Positions 43,387 through 51,710 of a stretch of 64,000 bases of DNA are shown piece by piece; the stretch's first letter is position 1, and every line of letters starts with the position of its first letter. Source of the stretch: JBGLNJ01 sp041300525 (GTDB lineage Bacteria > Chloroflexota > Anaerolineae > Fen-1058); contig JBGLNJ010000001.1 of NCBI GenBank assembly GCA_041300525.1, positions 2,914,001 to 2,978,000 on the forward strand, read 5' to 3'. The notes beneath the pieces are model-generated. The model had not been told where the DNA came from, made no database searches, and saw only the letters and a program-made list of their open reading frames with translations. The translations under genes and the position numbers were made by a program.

Positions 43387-44187
43387 CTATGCCAGCCGCT
43401 CATGTTCCGCTTCCGCCTGCGCCGCCGCCAACACTTCTTCGCGCAGGTCGGCCAACACGGCGCGCGTCGCGTCCACCAACGCATGGTCTTCGATGTGACG
43501 CGGGCGCGGAAGCTCGCAGCGGAACTCACGCTTGATGCGCCCCGGTCGAGCCGACATCAGCAACACCCGGTCGCCCAGCACCAACGCTTCGCGCACGTTA
43601 TGAGTGACGAACAAGATCGTCTTGCTGGTCTGCGCCCAAATGTCTTGCAACTCGCCGTGGAGCGAATCGCGCGTCTGCGCGTCCAGCGCGGCGAAAGGCT
43701 CATCCATCAGCAGCACCTCCGGCTCCAACGCCAGGGCTCGCGCCAAGGCCACGCGCTGCTTCATCCCGCCGGAAAGCTCGTGGACGAACGCCTTTTTGAA
43801 ACTGCCCAGGCGAACGATCTGCAAGTAGCGGTCGGACTTGGCCATCCGCTCGGAGCGTGGCACGCCGACCGCCGCCAATCCAAAAGCCACGTTATCGCGC
43901 GCGTTGAGCCAGGGGAACAGCGCCGCTTCCTGAAAGATCAGAACGCGGTCACGGCCCGGCTCAGTCACCGGTTGAGCGTTCATCCGCACTTCACCGCTGT
44001 CCGGCTTTTCCAGCCCGGCGACGATGTTGAGCAGCGTGGACTTGCCGCAGCCCGACGGCCCCAGCAGGCACACAAATTCGCCTGCCGCAACGTCGAGCGT
44101 GATGTCTTGCAACGCGGGCGTGTTCCCCCGGCGAGTCTGGAAGGTTTTGCTCACAGAGCGTAGCTCAAGTTTCACACTGTCTCCCAT
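43387..44187 (-). CDS. ssuB: Sulfonate/nitrate/taurine-type ABC transporter ATPase
   Basis: A 266-aa ATPase: Walker A GPSGCGKST, Q-loop IFQEAALFPW, signature LSGGMKQRVALARAL, Walker B VLLMDEPFAALD and switch VTHNVREAL, all intact and typical of the SsuB/TauB group. Two starts are possible: ATG 44187, or GTG 44175, which has GGGAGA just upstream; the second gives the usual VKLELRSVSKTF beginning. A perfect 17-bp hairpin of octamer repeats lies immediately upstream (44192-44234). Confidence 0.9.
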   Translation of the reverse strand: MGDSVKLELRSVSKTFQTRRGNTPALQDITLDVAAGEFVCLLGPSGCGKSTLLNIVAGLEKPDSGEVRMNAQPVTEPGRDRVLIFQEAALFPWLNARDNVAFGLAAVGVPRSERMAKSDRYLQIVRLGSFKKAFVHELSGGMKQRVALARALALEPEVLLMDEPFAALDAQTRDSLHGELQDIWAQTSKTILFVTHNVREALVLGDRVLLMSARPGRIKREFRCELPRPRHIEDHALVDATRAVLADLREEVLAAAQAEAEHERLA

Positions 44188-44191
44188 GAGG

Positions 44192-44242
44192 GGGAAACAA
44201 GTAGACAAAGAGACGCCTTGTCTACTTGTTTCCCTGTCTACT
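44192..44242. repeat. Octamer-based perfect inverted repeat between ssuA and ssuB
   Basis: GGGAAACAAGTAGACAA (44192-44208) and its exact complement (44218-44234) form a 17-bp stem with a 9-base loop. The right arm continues as 8-bp units TGTCTACT, TGTTTCCC, TGTCTACT. It overlaps the ssuA stop and could lower ssuB/ssuC expression relative to ssuA, as intercistronic hairpins often do. Confidence 0.85.
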
Positions 44243-45275
44243 TAACCGCTGGCAACCCCTTCTCCTTCAGCACTTGATTCAACAGCGTCAGATCATAGAT
44301 GCCTGAAAGGTTCGGTTTTTCCTTGAGGAACCCTGCCGTGTACGCCGCATCGGCCGACTTGAACAGCGAATCCGAGATCGGGTCGTAGGTGATACGCATC
44401 CGCGACCACGCGCCTTCGATCACTTGTTTCGCCAGCGCCTTGCCCGTCAACCGCTTGATCTCGTCGTTAGAGATTTGCCTGGCCTGGTCGGGATTCGCCA
44501 GCTCCCACTGCGTCACCTCGACGTGCGCGCGCAGCCACGCCTTGACCAAATCGGGATGCTCCTTGAGGAATTTGGCGCTGACGATGATGTTAGCCGTGAC
44601 AAAATCGCCGCCGGGCCATAGGTCACGCTCGTCGAGGAACAACTGGCCGCCGCCGTCCACCATCAACCGGCTGGCCCAGGGTTCCGGCACCCACGCGCCG
44701 TCAATTTGCTTCTGCCTGAACAGGTCAAGGATTTGCGGGTTGTCGGTTGGCATCACCTGAACGGCGCCGCCCTTTTCCGCGGGCTTGAGTCCGTGCGCGG
44801 CCAAGTAGGCCCGTAGCGCCACGTCTTGCGTGTTGCCCAACTGCGGGCTGGCAAGTTTTTTGCCGGCCAGGTCCTCCGGCTTGGCGATGTTCGCCTCCGG
44901 GCGGACGATGAACGCCGCGCCGGCGCTGGTGGCGCCCGCCATCACCCGCAGCGCCTCGCCCTTGCTCTGGACGTACCCGTTGATCGCAGGGTTAGGCCCG
45001 ATGTACGACAGGTCGAGCTGTCCGGCAAACATCGCCTCGATGACCGAAGGCCCCGCGTTGAAAATCTTTACGTCGAGGGTAACGTCCGAGCCAAGCGCCT
45101 TTTGGAAATCGCCGCGCGCCACGCCGACCAGCGCCTGGCTGTGCGTGATGTTGGGAAAGTATCCCACCCGCATCGTGACCGGCCCTTTCACAGGCGCGCT
45201 GGGCGACGCACAACCCACCACGGCAAGCACCAAGGCTGCCAGGACGATCATTCTGTGTAGTGTCGTGTGCTTCAT
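44238..45275 (-). CDS. ssuA: Sulfonate/nitrate/taurine-type substrate-binding lipoprotein
   Basis: A 345-aa binding protein with a lipoprotein signal (hydrophobic core to about residue 20, lipobox LAVVGC). The mature part has MRVGYFPNITHSQALVG, the SsuA-type ligand segment FNAGPSVIEAMFAGQLDLSYIG, and VPEPWASRLM in the second lobe. It captures the substrate outside the membrane and delivers it to the SsuB/SsuC pair. The family also covers nitrate, taurine and thiamine-precursor binders, so the ligand assignment leans on the cysteine biosynthesis neighbours and the Rrf2 regulator. Confidence 0.88.
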   Translation of the reverse strand: MKHTTLHRMIVLAALVLAVVGCASPSAPVKGPVTMRVGYFPNITHSQALVGVARGDFQKALGSDVTLDVKIFNAGPSVIEAMFAGQLDLSYIGPNPAINGYVQSKGEALRVMAGATSAGAAFIVRPEANIAKPEDLAGKKLASPQLGNTQDVALRAYLAAHGLKPAEKGGAVQVMPTDNPQILDLFRQKQIDGAWVPEPWASRLMVDGGGQLFLDERDLWPGGDFVTANIIVSAKFLKEHPDLVKAWLRAHVEVTQWELANPDQARQISNDEIKRLTGKALAKQVIEGAWSRMRITYDPISDSLFKSADAAYTAGFLKEKPNLSGIYDLTLLNQVLKEKGLPAVK

Positions 45276-45299
45276 GGGCAGACTCCTTTGATATTTGAC

Positions 45300-45737
45300 T
45301 TATCTTCGCCGCGAGGAAATCTTGGCGCGCGAGACTGCGTCGGCCAGCGACGTGTAATCCACTACGGCGACGATGGCGTCGCGCACCTGGTTCATCGCCG
45401 CGCGCAGCGGGCACGCGCGCTCGTCCGGGCAGGTGCACGGCTCATAAGCGATCTTGCTGACGCATCCCACCGGCGCGATGGTGCCATCCAGCGTGCGAAT
45501 GACTTCGCCCAGCGTGATCTCTTCGGCTGGACGGCTCAACATGTAGCCGCCGTGCGCGCCCACCTGGCTGCGGATGATGCCCGCATTGCGGAGCGTGAGA
45601 AATATCTGTTCCAGGAATTTGAGGGGGATGTTGTTGCGATCGGCCAGGTCCTTCAAGCGCACCGCGCCTTCGTCGGCATGAGCGGCCAAATCTAATATCG
45701 CTCGCAAACCATATTCGCTTTTCTTGGAGAGTTTCAT
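45300..45737 (-). CDS. Rrf2-family transcriptional regulator with cysteine cluster
   Basis: A 145-aa Rrf2 protein (MKLSKKSEYGLRAILDLAAH; winged helix to about residue 80 with VGAHGGYMLSRPAEEITLGEVI). The effector region has GCVSKIAYEPCTCPDERACPLR, four cysteines in the position where IscR-type members carry an Fe-S cluster. CymR-type cysteine regulators normally lack this, so iron-sulfur or redox sensing is possible. It is first in line before the sulfonate importer, cysK and cysE, which it probably controls. A dyad operator and a consensus promoter precede it. Confidence 0.85.
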   Translation of the reverse strand: MKLSKKSEYGLRAILDLAAHADEGAVRLKDLADRNNIPLKFLEQIFLTLRNAGIIRSQVGAHGGYMLSRPAEEITLGEVIRTLDGTIAPVGCVSKIAYEPCTCPDERACPLRAAMNQVRDAIVAVVDYTSLADAVSRAKISSRRR

Positions 45738-45746
45738 CGTTCAATG

Positions 45747-45772
45747 CCTATAATGTCTACAGAATTGATAGG
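45747..45772. promoter_or_regulatory. 26-bp dyad, candidate Rrf2 operator
   Basis: CCTAT.A..TCT..AGA..T.ATAGG symmetry: 18 of 26 positions are paired by the dyad. It sits between the -10 box and the start codon of the Rrf2 gene, an autorepression position. Confidence 0.6.
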
Positions 45773-45773
45773 A

Positions 45774-45802
45774 ATTATAGCAAATGGCGGCGTTTTTGTC
45801 AA
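45774..45802 (-). promoter_or_regulatory. Consensus sigma-70 promoter of the Rrf2/sulfur operon
   Basis: Minus-strand TTGACA (45802-45797), 17-bp spacer, TATAAT (45779-45774): both hexamers and the spacing match consensus exactly. Confidence 0.85.
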
Positions 45803-45810
45803 ACGACAAA

Positions 45811-45904
45811 CCCCCGGCTTCACGGAGAAACCGGGGGCGAGACTTGCATTTCGGCACAGTCTGGCTAAAGCCAGACGAGTACGCGCAATCTCAAATCTCA
45901 AATC
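45811..45904. repeat. Compound repeat: two hairpins plus AAATCTC heptamers
   Basis: CCCCCGG/CCGGGGG (45811-45837), GTCTGGCT/AGCCAGAC with a 2-base loop (45859-45876), then CAATCTC, AAATCTC, AAATCGG. It lies where the phosphofructokinase remnant begins. Confidence 0.7.
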
Positions 45905-45905
45905 G

Positions 45906-46415
45906 GCAACGTGGTTCTTTGGCGCAACGATAGCAGTGTCTCTGCTGGAAGGCGTCAAGTTGCGCGACTTGCTCGCCGACCTCGAGCAACTGATCGCCGG
46001 TTTCAAGCGCGGCAAGCGCCTGGGGTTGATGATTCGCAACGAACAAGCCAACCCGATTTATACCACCGGCTTTATGTGCTCGTTGTTCGAAGAGGAAGGC
46101 GGCGATCTGTTTGACGTGCGACAGACTATTCTGGGACATGTGCAGTTGGGCGGAGACCCTTCACCTTTCGACCGCACGACGGCCACGCGCCTGGCCGTCC
46201 GATGTGTGGACTATTTGATCGAGGAAGCCGGCAAACAAGAGCCGGGCGCCGCGTTCATCGGTTTGGAAGCGGGCAAGGTCGAGTTCCATCCACTCGAAGA
46301 CCTGCCGCGCATGGTGGACGACGCGCATGGCCGGCCCAAGAAGCAATGGTGGCTGGACTTGCGTCCCATCGCCAAGACTTTGTCGCAGCCGATGTCGTCC
46401 GGCGTTAACCTATAG
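45906..46415 (+). pseudogene. 6-Phosphofructokinase, C-terminal fragment
   Basis: The open frame (which extends upstream through repeat DNA to 45744) shows phosphofructokinase sequence from about 45940: LIAGFKRGKRLGLMIRNEQA, PIYTTGFMCSLFEEEGGDLF, and the substrate-binding ILGHVQLGGDPSPFDRTTAT (His and Arg of the family site). This corresponds to the last 150 residues of an ATP-dependent enzyme of the long, eukaryote-like type. The N-terminal ATP-binding part is missing and there is no start codon in a sensible place. A remnant created at the compound repeat. Confidence 0.7.
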
Positions 46416-46425
46416 CAGCTTTTGC

Positions 46426-46452
46426 GTAGGGCAAGTTGGCAACTTGCCCTAC
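46426..46452. repeat. Perfect 12-bp stem palindrome upstream of tyrS
   Basis: GTAGGGCAAGTT, 3-base loop, AACTTGCCCTAC. It could terminate or stall transcripts coming from the phosphofructokinase remnant; no U-run follows. Confidence 0.75.
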
Positions 46453-46537
46453 AGCCGCAAACAGAAATTTCGGCGTGCAGTGAGTATACGTGCAAACGCA
46501 CTCGAATACACCTGAACCAGGCAAGATCGGAGACACC

Positions 46538-47764
46538 ATGACCACCCTGACCCTTGACCTTGACGAGCAAGTCGCCCTGTTGATGCAGGGCACGGAATAC
46601 GGCGATGATCAACTCAAAGCAGCGATGGCAAACGAGCTGCGCGAGCGGCTCAAGGAAGGCCGCCCGCTGCGCGTCTATTGCGGCTTTGATCCGCGCACGT
46701 CTGACCTGCACGTGGGCCACACGATTCCGATGCGCAAGCTGCGCCAGTTCCAAGAGTTGGGCCACGAGGTGACGTTCCTCGTCGGCACGGGCACCAGCAT
46801 GGTCGGCGATCCGTCCGACAAGAACGAAGTGCGTGCCAGGCTCAACCTGGAGGAAGCGGAACGCAATGGGCGCACCTACGCCGAACAGGCTTTTGTGATC
46901 CTCGACCGGGAGAAAACCAGGATTCGGTTCAACCACGAGTGGCTGCTCGATCTCAAGCTGACCGATCTCATCAAGCTCGGCTCGGCGTTTACGGTGCAAC
47001 AATTCATCCAACGCGAGAATTTCAAACTGCGTTGGGAAAAGGGCGATCCCGTCTATCTGCACGAGACGTTCTACGCGCTCATGCAAGGCTATGACGCCGT
47101 GGCGATGAATACGGACGTGCAAGTCGGCGGCAGCGACCAACTCTTTAACATCATCGCCGCCGGGCGCAAGCTGCAAGAGGCGTACGGCCAACGCCCGCAA
47201 ATCGGCATCATCATGGGCATCCTGCCCGGCACCGACGGCGTGGTCAAAATGTCCAAGTCGTTGGGCAACCACATCCCGATCCTGGCTCAGCCGGCCGACA
47301 TGTACGGCAAAGTGATGAGCCTGCCCGATAGCGCCATGCCGATTTTCTTCCAGCTCGCCACGCGCTACCTGCCATCGCACATCAAAGCCGTCGAAGAGGC
47401 GTTGGCGAGTGGCACGCGCCACCCGCGCGACGTAAAGATGGAACTGGCGCGCGAAATCGTCGGCATCTTTCACGGAGACGCGGCCGCCGCCGAAGCCGAA
47501 GAGCAATTCAAGCGCGTGTTCCAGGAACGCGAGCTGCCGCAAGACATGCCCGAGTTCGCCCTGGCCGGGCCGACGGACATCGTCAACCTCCTGGTGCAGG
47601 CCAGGCTCGCGCCCAGCAAGAGCGAAGCGCGACGGCTCGTGGAGCAGAATGGCGTCAAGCTTGACGGGCAGACGGTGGAAGGCATCGAGGCGGTCGTCGA
47701 GGCTTTCGCGCCGCGAGTGCTCCAAGTCGGCAAGCGCAAGTTCGTTCGGCTGGTACAAGCATGA
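46538..47764 (+). CDS. tyrS: Tyrosyl-tRNA synthetase
   Basis: A 408-aa class I synthetase charging tRNA-Tyr. The HIGH equivalent is HVGH (residues 58-61), the KMSKS motif is intact (VVKMSKSLGN), and the C-terminal S4 RNA-binding domain is seen at LLVQARLAPSKSEARRLVEQ. It belongs to the longer TyrZ-like group (ETFYALMQGYDAVAM, QVGGSDQLFNI). The ATG at 46538 has GGAG five bases upstream and is preferred over an earlier in-frame ATG. No T-box leader is visible. Confidence 0.93.
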   Translation: MTTLTLDLDEQVALLMQGTEYGDDQLKAAMANELRERLKEGRPLRVYCGFDPRTSDLHVGHTIPMRKLRQFQELGHEVTFLVGTGTSMVGDPSDKNEVRARLNLEEAERNGRTYAEQAFVILDREKTRIRFNHEWLLDLKLTDLIKLGSAFTVQQFIQRENFKLRWEKGDPVYLHETFYALMQGYDAVAMNTDVQVGGSDQLFNIIAAGRKLQEAYGQRPQIGIIMGILPGTDGVVKMSKSLGNHIPILAQPADMYGKVMSLPDSAMPIFFQLATRYLPSHIKAVEEALASGTRHPRDVKMELAREIVGIFHGDAAAAEAEEQFKRVFQERELPQDMPEFALAGPTDIVNLLVQARLAPSKSEARRLVEQNGVKLDGQTVEGIEAVVEAFAPRVLQVGKRKFVRLVQA

Positions 47765-47812
47765 TGCAGGATGCGTGAGGGTCACCTATCACGTTTCAAG
47801 CAAGGAGATCGC

Positions 47813-48781
47813 GTGGCAAGCTCACCTGCTCCCCAAAAACATTTCCCCTGGCTGACGGTTATCCTGCTGTTCGCGCTCGTCGGCTTGCCTCTGCTGGCGT
47901 GCCTGGGCGGCGTCGGCGCAGGCCTGACGATGATGAGCGGCGGGACGCCCAGCCTGGCTGTTCCGCAGGGCGACGCAGTGGCCGTGATCTATGCTGAGGG
48001 CGTCATCGCCAGCGGCACGGAAGGGGCCACGCGCGTCGCAACCGGCATCACCCCGTCGAGCATCAAGGCCGACTTGCGCCGCGCCGAAAGCAACCCTTCG
48101 GTCAAAGCCGCCGTGTTGCGCATCAACAGTCCCGGCGGCTCGGTCGTCGCCTCGAATGAAATCCACAAGCTGCTTAAGGATTTTAAAAAGCCTATCGTCG
48201 TCTCGATGGGTGAAACAGCCGCGTCCGGCGGCTATTACATCGCGTGCGCGGCCAAGTGGATCGTCGCCAACCCGGACACGCTCACCGGCTCCATCGGCGT
48301 CATTAGCGAATTGACCAACGTGGACGAACTGATCAAAAAGGTCGGCGTGGAGATCGTCGTCATCAAGACCGGCCCGAACAAAGACATCGGCAGCCCGTTT
48401 CGCCCGATGACGGACGACGAAAAGAAAATCTGGCAAACCGTGATTGACCAGGCGTTCGACGGCTTTGTGCAAGTCATCGTCCAGGGGCGCGGCCTGCCGG
48501 AAGACAAGGTGCGGCAAATCGGCGACGGGCGGGTCTATAACGGCAAGCAAGCCAAAGAGTTAGGGCTGGTAGATCAACTGGGCTACCTGGACGACGCGGT
48601 GAGCAAGGCCGGCGAATTGGGCGGCATCACGGGCAAGCCGCGCGTGATCGAGTACACGCACGCGCCGACATTGATGGAACTGCTCACCGGCGTCACGTCG
48701 CGCGCGCCCGCGCTCTCGCTGGATCAACTGCTCAACCTCGACGCCGTGCCACGGATCGAGTATCGCTACATTGGCCCATAA
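47813..48781 (+). CDS. sppA: Signal peptide peptidase SppA
   Basis: A 322-aa membrane-bound serine protease degrading cleaved signal peptides. One N-terminal helix (TVILLFALVGLPLLACLGGV) is followed by the S49 domain: INSPGGSVVASNEI, catalytic Ser in GETAASGGYYIA, GSIGVISE, and the general-base Lys in IKTGPNKDIGSPFR. Length matches the short bacterial SppA form. GTG 47813 is the likely start because AGGAG lies five bases upstream; the ATG at 47771 would add 14 unusual residues and has no such site. Confidence 0.9.
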   Translation: MASSPAPQKHFPWLTVILLFALVGLPLLACLGGVGAGLTMMSGGTPSLAVPQGDAVAVIYAEGVIASGTEGATRVATGITPSSIKADLRRAESNPSVKAAVLRINSPGGSVVASNEIHKLLKDFKKPIVVSMGETAASGGYYIACAAKWIVANPDTLTGSIGVISELTNVDELIKKVGVEIVVIKTGPNKDIGSPFRPMTDDEKKIWQTVIDQAFDGFVQVIVQGRGLPEDKVRQIGDGRVYNGKQAKELGLVDQLGYLDDAVSKAGELGGITGKPRVIEYTHAPTLMELLTGVTSRAPALSLDQLLNLDAVPRIEYRYIGP

Positions 48782-48786
48782 TCTTT

Positions 48787-48863
48787 GAGGTCAGAGACAA
48801 AGTCGGAGGAATCCATCGCAACTCTGACTTTCTGACCTCCGACCTCCGATTTCCGACTTCCGA
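48787..48863. repeat. Degenerate 7-bp tandem array with fold-back
   Basis: The right half is six 7-bp units (CTCTGAC, TTTCTGA, CCTCCGA twice, TTTCCGA, CTTCCGA). The left half carries inverse words (GGTCAGAG, GTCGGAGG). It fills the sppA/acetyltransferase gap. Confidence 0.8.
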
Positions 48864-48871
48864 CCTTAACT

Positions 48872-49903
48872 ATGAACACAACCCTTTACCAATCTCCCGA
48901 AACTTTTGCCGCACTGGCAAGTGAGTGGAACGCGCTTTTGCACCGCACGGTGTCTGACACGCCGTTCCTCACGCTCGAATGGCAGCGCACTTGGTGGCAG
49001 CATTTTGGCAACGACAATCCCTTGCTCGTCTATGCCTTTCGCGACGAGGCCGGGGCGCTGTGCGGCATCGCGCCACTCTTTCTCGACAGCACTAACAGCC
49101 AACGCCAACTGCGCACTGTCGGTTGTGCGGATATCTGCGACTATCTCGATCTCGTCGTCGCGCCGGGCTGCGAGCAAGCCGTGTTCACCGCGCTGCTCGA
49201 CGCTCTCTCCGCACCCGCGACCGAAAAAAGGCTTGAGTGGGATGCCATAGACCTGTGCAACATTCCTCAAGCCTCACGCACGCTGCAAGTGCTGGGGACG
49301 CTGGCGCAGGCGCGTGGTTGGCGCGTGGAAAAGAGTGTGGAAGAAGTCTGCCCCCTCGTCCAACTGCCCGCCACGTGGGAAGACTACTTGGCCTCGCTCG
49401 ACAAAAAGGAGCGCCACGAGTTGCGCCGCAAGCTGCGCCGCGCCGAGCAAAGTGAAGAGTCCGTCCAGCTCTACATCACGTCCGGCGAAGAAACGCTTGA
49501 CGCCGACCTGGACGCTTTCATCACGCTGCTCATCCAGAGCCGGCCCGACAAGGCCGCGTTCATGAGCGACCCGATGCGCGCCTTCTTTCACGCGGCTGGC
49601 CACGCGGCGCAACGCGGCGGCTGGCTGCAACTGGCCTTTTTGCAAGTCAGCGGCGTCAACGCGGCGGCGTACATGAACTTTGACTATGCCGGCCGCATCA
49701 TGGTCTACAATTCCGGCCTCGATCCCCAGAACTTTACATGGCTCAGCCCCGGCATCGTGCTGATGGGCAAGCTCATCCAGCACGCCATCGAGCAAAAACG
49801 CGCCGTGTTCGATTTCCTGCGCGGCGACGAAGACTACAAGTATCGCCTGGGCGGAAAAGACACGCACGTGTACCGACTCCACATCGAGCGACAAGCCCTA
49901 TGA
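48872..49903 (+). CDS. GNAT-fold acetyltransferase-like protein (BioF2/CelD type)
   Basis: A 343-aa protein with the duplicated acyltransferase fold of the PF13480 family (CelD/BcsL, FemAB-related). Typical features are the N-terminal PFLTLEWQRTWWQHFG, the helix KKERHELRRKLRRAEQ, and near the C-terminus GIVLMGKLIQHAIEQKRAVF and DFLRGDEDYKYRLGG. It overlaps the following glycosyltransferase by 4 bp (ATGA), so the two are coupled. A role in acylating or aminoacylating a surface glycan is plausible from this pairing; the acyl donor is unknown. Confidence 0.85.
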   Translation: MNTTLYQSPETFAALASEWNALLHRTVSDTPFLTLEWQRTWWQHFGNDNPLLVYAFRDEAGALCGIAPLFLDSTNSQRQLRTVGCADICDYLDLVVAPGCEQAVFTALLDALSAPATEKRLEWDAIDLCNIPQASRTLQVLGTLAQARGWRVEKSVEEVCPLVQLPATWEDYLASLDKKERHELRRKLRRAEQSEESVQLYITSGEETLDADLDAFITLLIQSRPDKAAFMSDPMRAFFHAAGHAAQRGGWLQLAFLQVSGVNAAAYMNFDYAGRIMVYNSGLDPQNFTWLSPGIVLMGKLIQHAIEQKRAVFDFLRGDEDYKYRLGGKDTHVYRLHIERQAL

Positions 49904-51165
49904 TTCCAAGACATATCGCGATGCTGTCCGTCCACACCTGCCCGCTGGCGACGCTGGGCGGCAAAGAAACCGGTGGGATGAACGTCTACGTCCGCGACCT
50001 CACCCGCGAGCTGACGCGGCGCGGCATGTATGTGGACGTGTTCACCCGCTCGCAGAACCCGCACCTGCCACACATCGTGCATAGCCTGGGCGAGACAGGC
50101 CGCGTGATCCATATTCCAACCGGCCCCGAAGAGCCGTACAGCAAGCACAAAATATTCGACTACCTGCCCGAGTTCGTGGACAACGTCCTGGAATTCGCCG
50201 GACGCGAGGGCATCGCTTACGATGTGATCCACAGCCATTACTGGCTTTCGGGCCTGGCCGCAAGAGACCTGCGCGACGTGTGGGGCGCGCCCATCGTCCA
50301 GATGTTCCACACGCTCGGCCATGTCAAGAACCAGATCGCCGCGCCGAGCGAGCGCGAGCCTCAACGCCGCATCGAGGGGGAAACAGAGGTCGTGGGTTTT
50401 GCCGACCGCCTCGTCGCCGCCACGCCCGCCGAAGAAGAACAACTCGAAAAGTTTTACGGCGCAGACCCGGCCAAGATCACCATCATCCCGCCCGGCGTTG
50501 ACCTGCAAATGTTTCACCCTCACTCGCAGGAAGATGCCAAGTCACGCCTGGGCGTCAAGCCGTGCGACCGGATGCTCTTGTTCGTCGGGCGGATCGAGCC
50601 GCTCAAAGGGATTGACACGCTGCTGCGCGCAATGGGACTCCTGGCTCATGAATGTCCCACCTGGGCCAGCCAGATTTGCGTCGCCATCATCGGCGGCGAT
50701 CCCGACACGCCCGACGCGAAGCGCGAAGAGATGGAGCGCCTCAAGGCCATTCGGACAGAACTCGGCATCACCGACCTGGTGACGTTCCTGGGCGCGCGCG
50801 ATCAGGACAAGCTGCACCATTACTATTCGGCGGCGGAAGCCGTGATTATGCCCTCGCACTATGAATCGTTCGGCATGGTGGCGCTGGAAGCGATGGCGTG
50901 CGGCACGCCCGTCATCGCGTCCGAAGTCGGCGGGCTGGCCTACCTCATCCACGATGGCAAGACCGGCTTTCACGTCCCGAACGGCGACCCGGTCGCACTG
51001 GCGAGCGCGATTGCGCGGCTGGTGGAGAACCCCGAATTGCGCGACCGGTTGGGCCATCAGGCGCACCGATACGCGCAGCACTATAGTTGGGATTGTATCG
51101 CTGACCGCATGGTGCCGCTCTACGCCAGAGCGATGGCGGATTCGCCCGCTATGGCGATGGTATAA
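49900..51165 (+). CDS. Family 4 glycosyltransferase (MshA/sucrose-phosphate-synthase-like)
   Basis: A 421-aa retaining GT-B enzyme. The N-terminal loop GGKETGGMNVYVRDLTREL and SHYWLSGLAARDL are characteristic of the MshA and sucrose-phosphate synthase branch. The C-terminal domain has IIPPGVDLQMFHPH, FVGRIEPLKGIDTLLRAM and the EX7E signature within PSHYESFGMVALEAMACGTP. Donor is probably UDP- or ADP-sugar. Nothing else for mycothiol synthesis is present, so a surface-glycan or compatible-solute role is at least as likely. It starts within the stop codon of the acetyltransferase-like gene. Confidence 0.88.
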   Translation: MIPRHIAMLSVHTCPLATLGGKETGGMNVYVRDLTRELTRRGMYVDVFTRSQNPHLPHIVHSLGETGRVIHIPTGPEEPYSKHKIFDYLPEFVDNVLEFAGREGIAYDVIHSHYWLSGLAARDLRDVWGAPIVQMFHTLGHVKNQIAAPSEREPQRRIEGETEVVGFADRLVAATPAEEEQLEKFYGADPAKITIIPPGVDLQMFHPHSQEDAKSRLGVKPCDRMLLFVGRIEPLKGIDTLLRAMGLLAHECPTWASQICVAIIGGDPDTPDAKREEMERLKAIRTELGITDLVTFLGARDQDKLHHYYSAAEAVIMPSHYESFGMVALEAMACGTPVIASEVGGLAYLIHDGKTGFHVPNGDPVALASAIARLVENPELRDRLGHQAHRYAQHYSWDCIADRMVPLYARAMADSPAMAMV

Positions 51166-51215
51166 GAAAGCGTTTCGCGTTGGAGTGACAGCATCACCGT
51201 GAATGGGGAGGCCCT

Positions 51216-51335
51216 ATGCACCGCAAAATGAATTCCTACACCAGATACCTGATTGGCGCGCTGATTGTCTTTATGCTCCTTCTGATCAAATCGGAGATGA
51301 ATGACAGTCAGCAGATATACTGTCAACGGTCATAG
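51216..51335 (+). CDS. Small single-helix protein or N-terminal gene fragment
   Basis: A 39-aa frame with GGGGAGG five bases upstream of its ATG: MHRKMNSYTRYLIGALIVFM, then LLLIKSEMNDSQQ. One membrane helix preceded by positive charges. It resembles the start of larger membrane proteins (FtsH-like leader is one possibility) and stops where the following truncated permease region begins, so it may be the surviving 5' end of a broken gene. Confidence 0.35.
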   Translation: MHRKMNSYTRYLIGALIVFMLLLIKSEMNDSQQIYCQRS

Positions 51336-51666
51336 AGTTTCATTTTCAAAGGTCTGGAATTTGAGGGTCAACAAGCTCGCCAGCTTCTGCTTGTGTTTGC
51401 CTTGTGTTTCAGCGCTCACGACCTTCATGACGCTCTTGCCAACCATTTTCCTTTCAGGGTTCTTCTTTCCCGTCGCTGCGATGCCGCAGGTTTTACAGTG
51501 GATCAGCGCCATCATCCCGCTCAAGTATTTTCTCATCATCGTCCGCAGCATCTTGCTTAAAGGCGTTGGAGTTCAGTTACTGTGGTCAGAGACGGCGGTT
51601 TTGGCTATCATGGGGATTGTGATGATGGCGGTGGCGTCGTCACGCTTCCGCAAGCGGTTGGATTAG
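51336..51666 (+). pseudogene. ABC-2 type permease, C-terminal fragment
   Basis: From about 51415 the frame reads TTFMTLLPTIFLSGFFFPVA, MPQVLQWISAIIPLKYFLII and RSILLKGVGVQLLW, the last three helices of an ABC-2 (YhhJ/YbhR-type) export permease. The N-terminal 250 residues are missing; the 80 bp before are not in the right frame to continue it. The HlyD and ATPase genes downstream (52199-55588) are the usual partners of such a permease, so the operon may originally have included it. Confidence 0.65.
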
Positions 51667-51703
51667 TGAGATAGTGTGTTAGTTTGATAGGGTGGTAATT
51701 GGA
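51664..51703. repeat. 5-unit degenerate 8-bp tandem array
   Basis: TAGTGAGA, TAGTGTGT, TAGTTTGA, TAGGGTGG, TAATTGGA. It supplies both the stop codon of the permease fragment and the start of the GGAGG ribosome site for the next gene. Confidence 0.75.
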
Positions 51704-51710
51704 GGATCGA

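Noticed and set aside
46211..47785. A 524-codon minus-strand frame opposite tyrS
   Set aside because: Exact antisense of tyrS, with no ribosome site and low-complexity composition. tyrS itself has all synthetase motifs.
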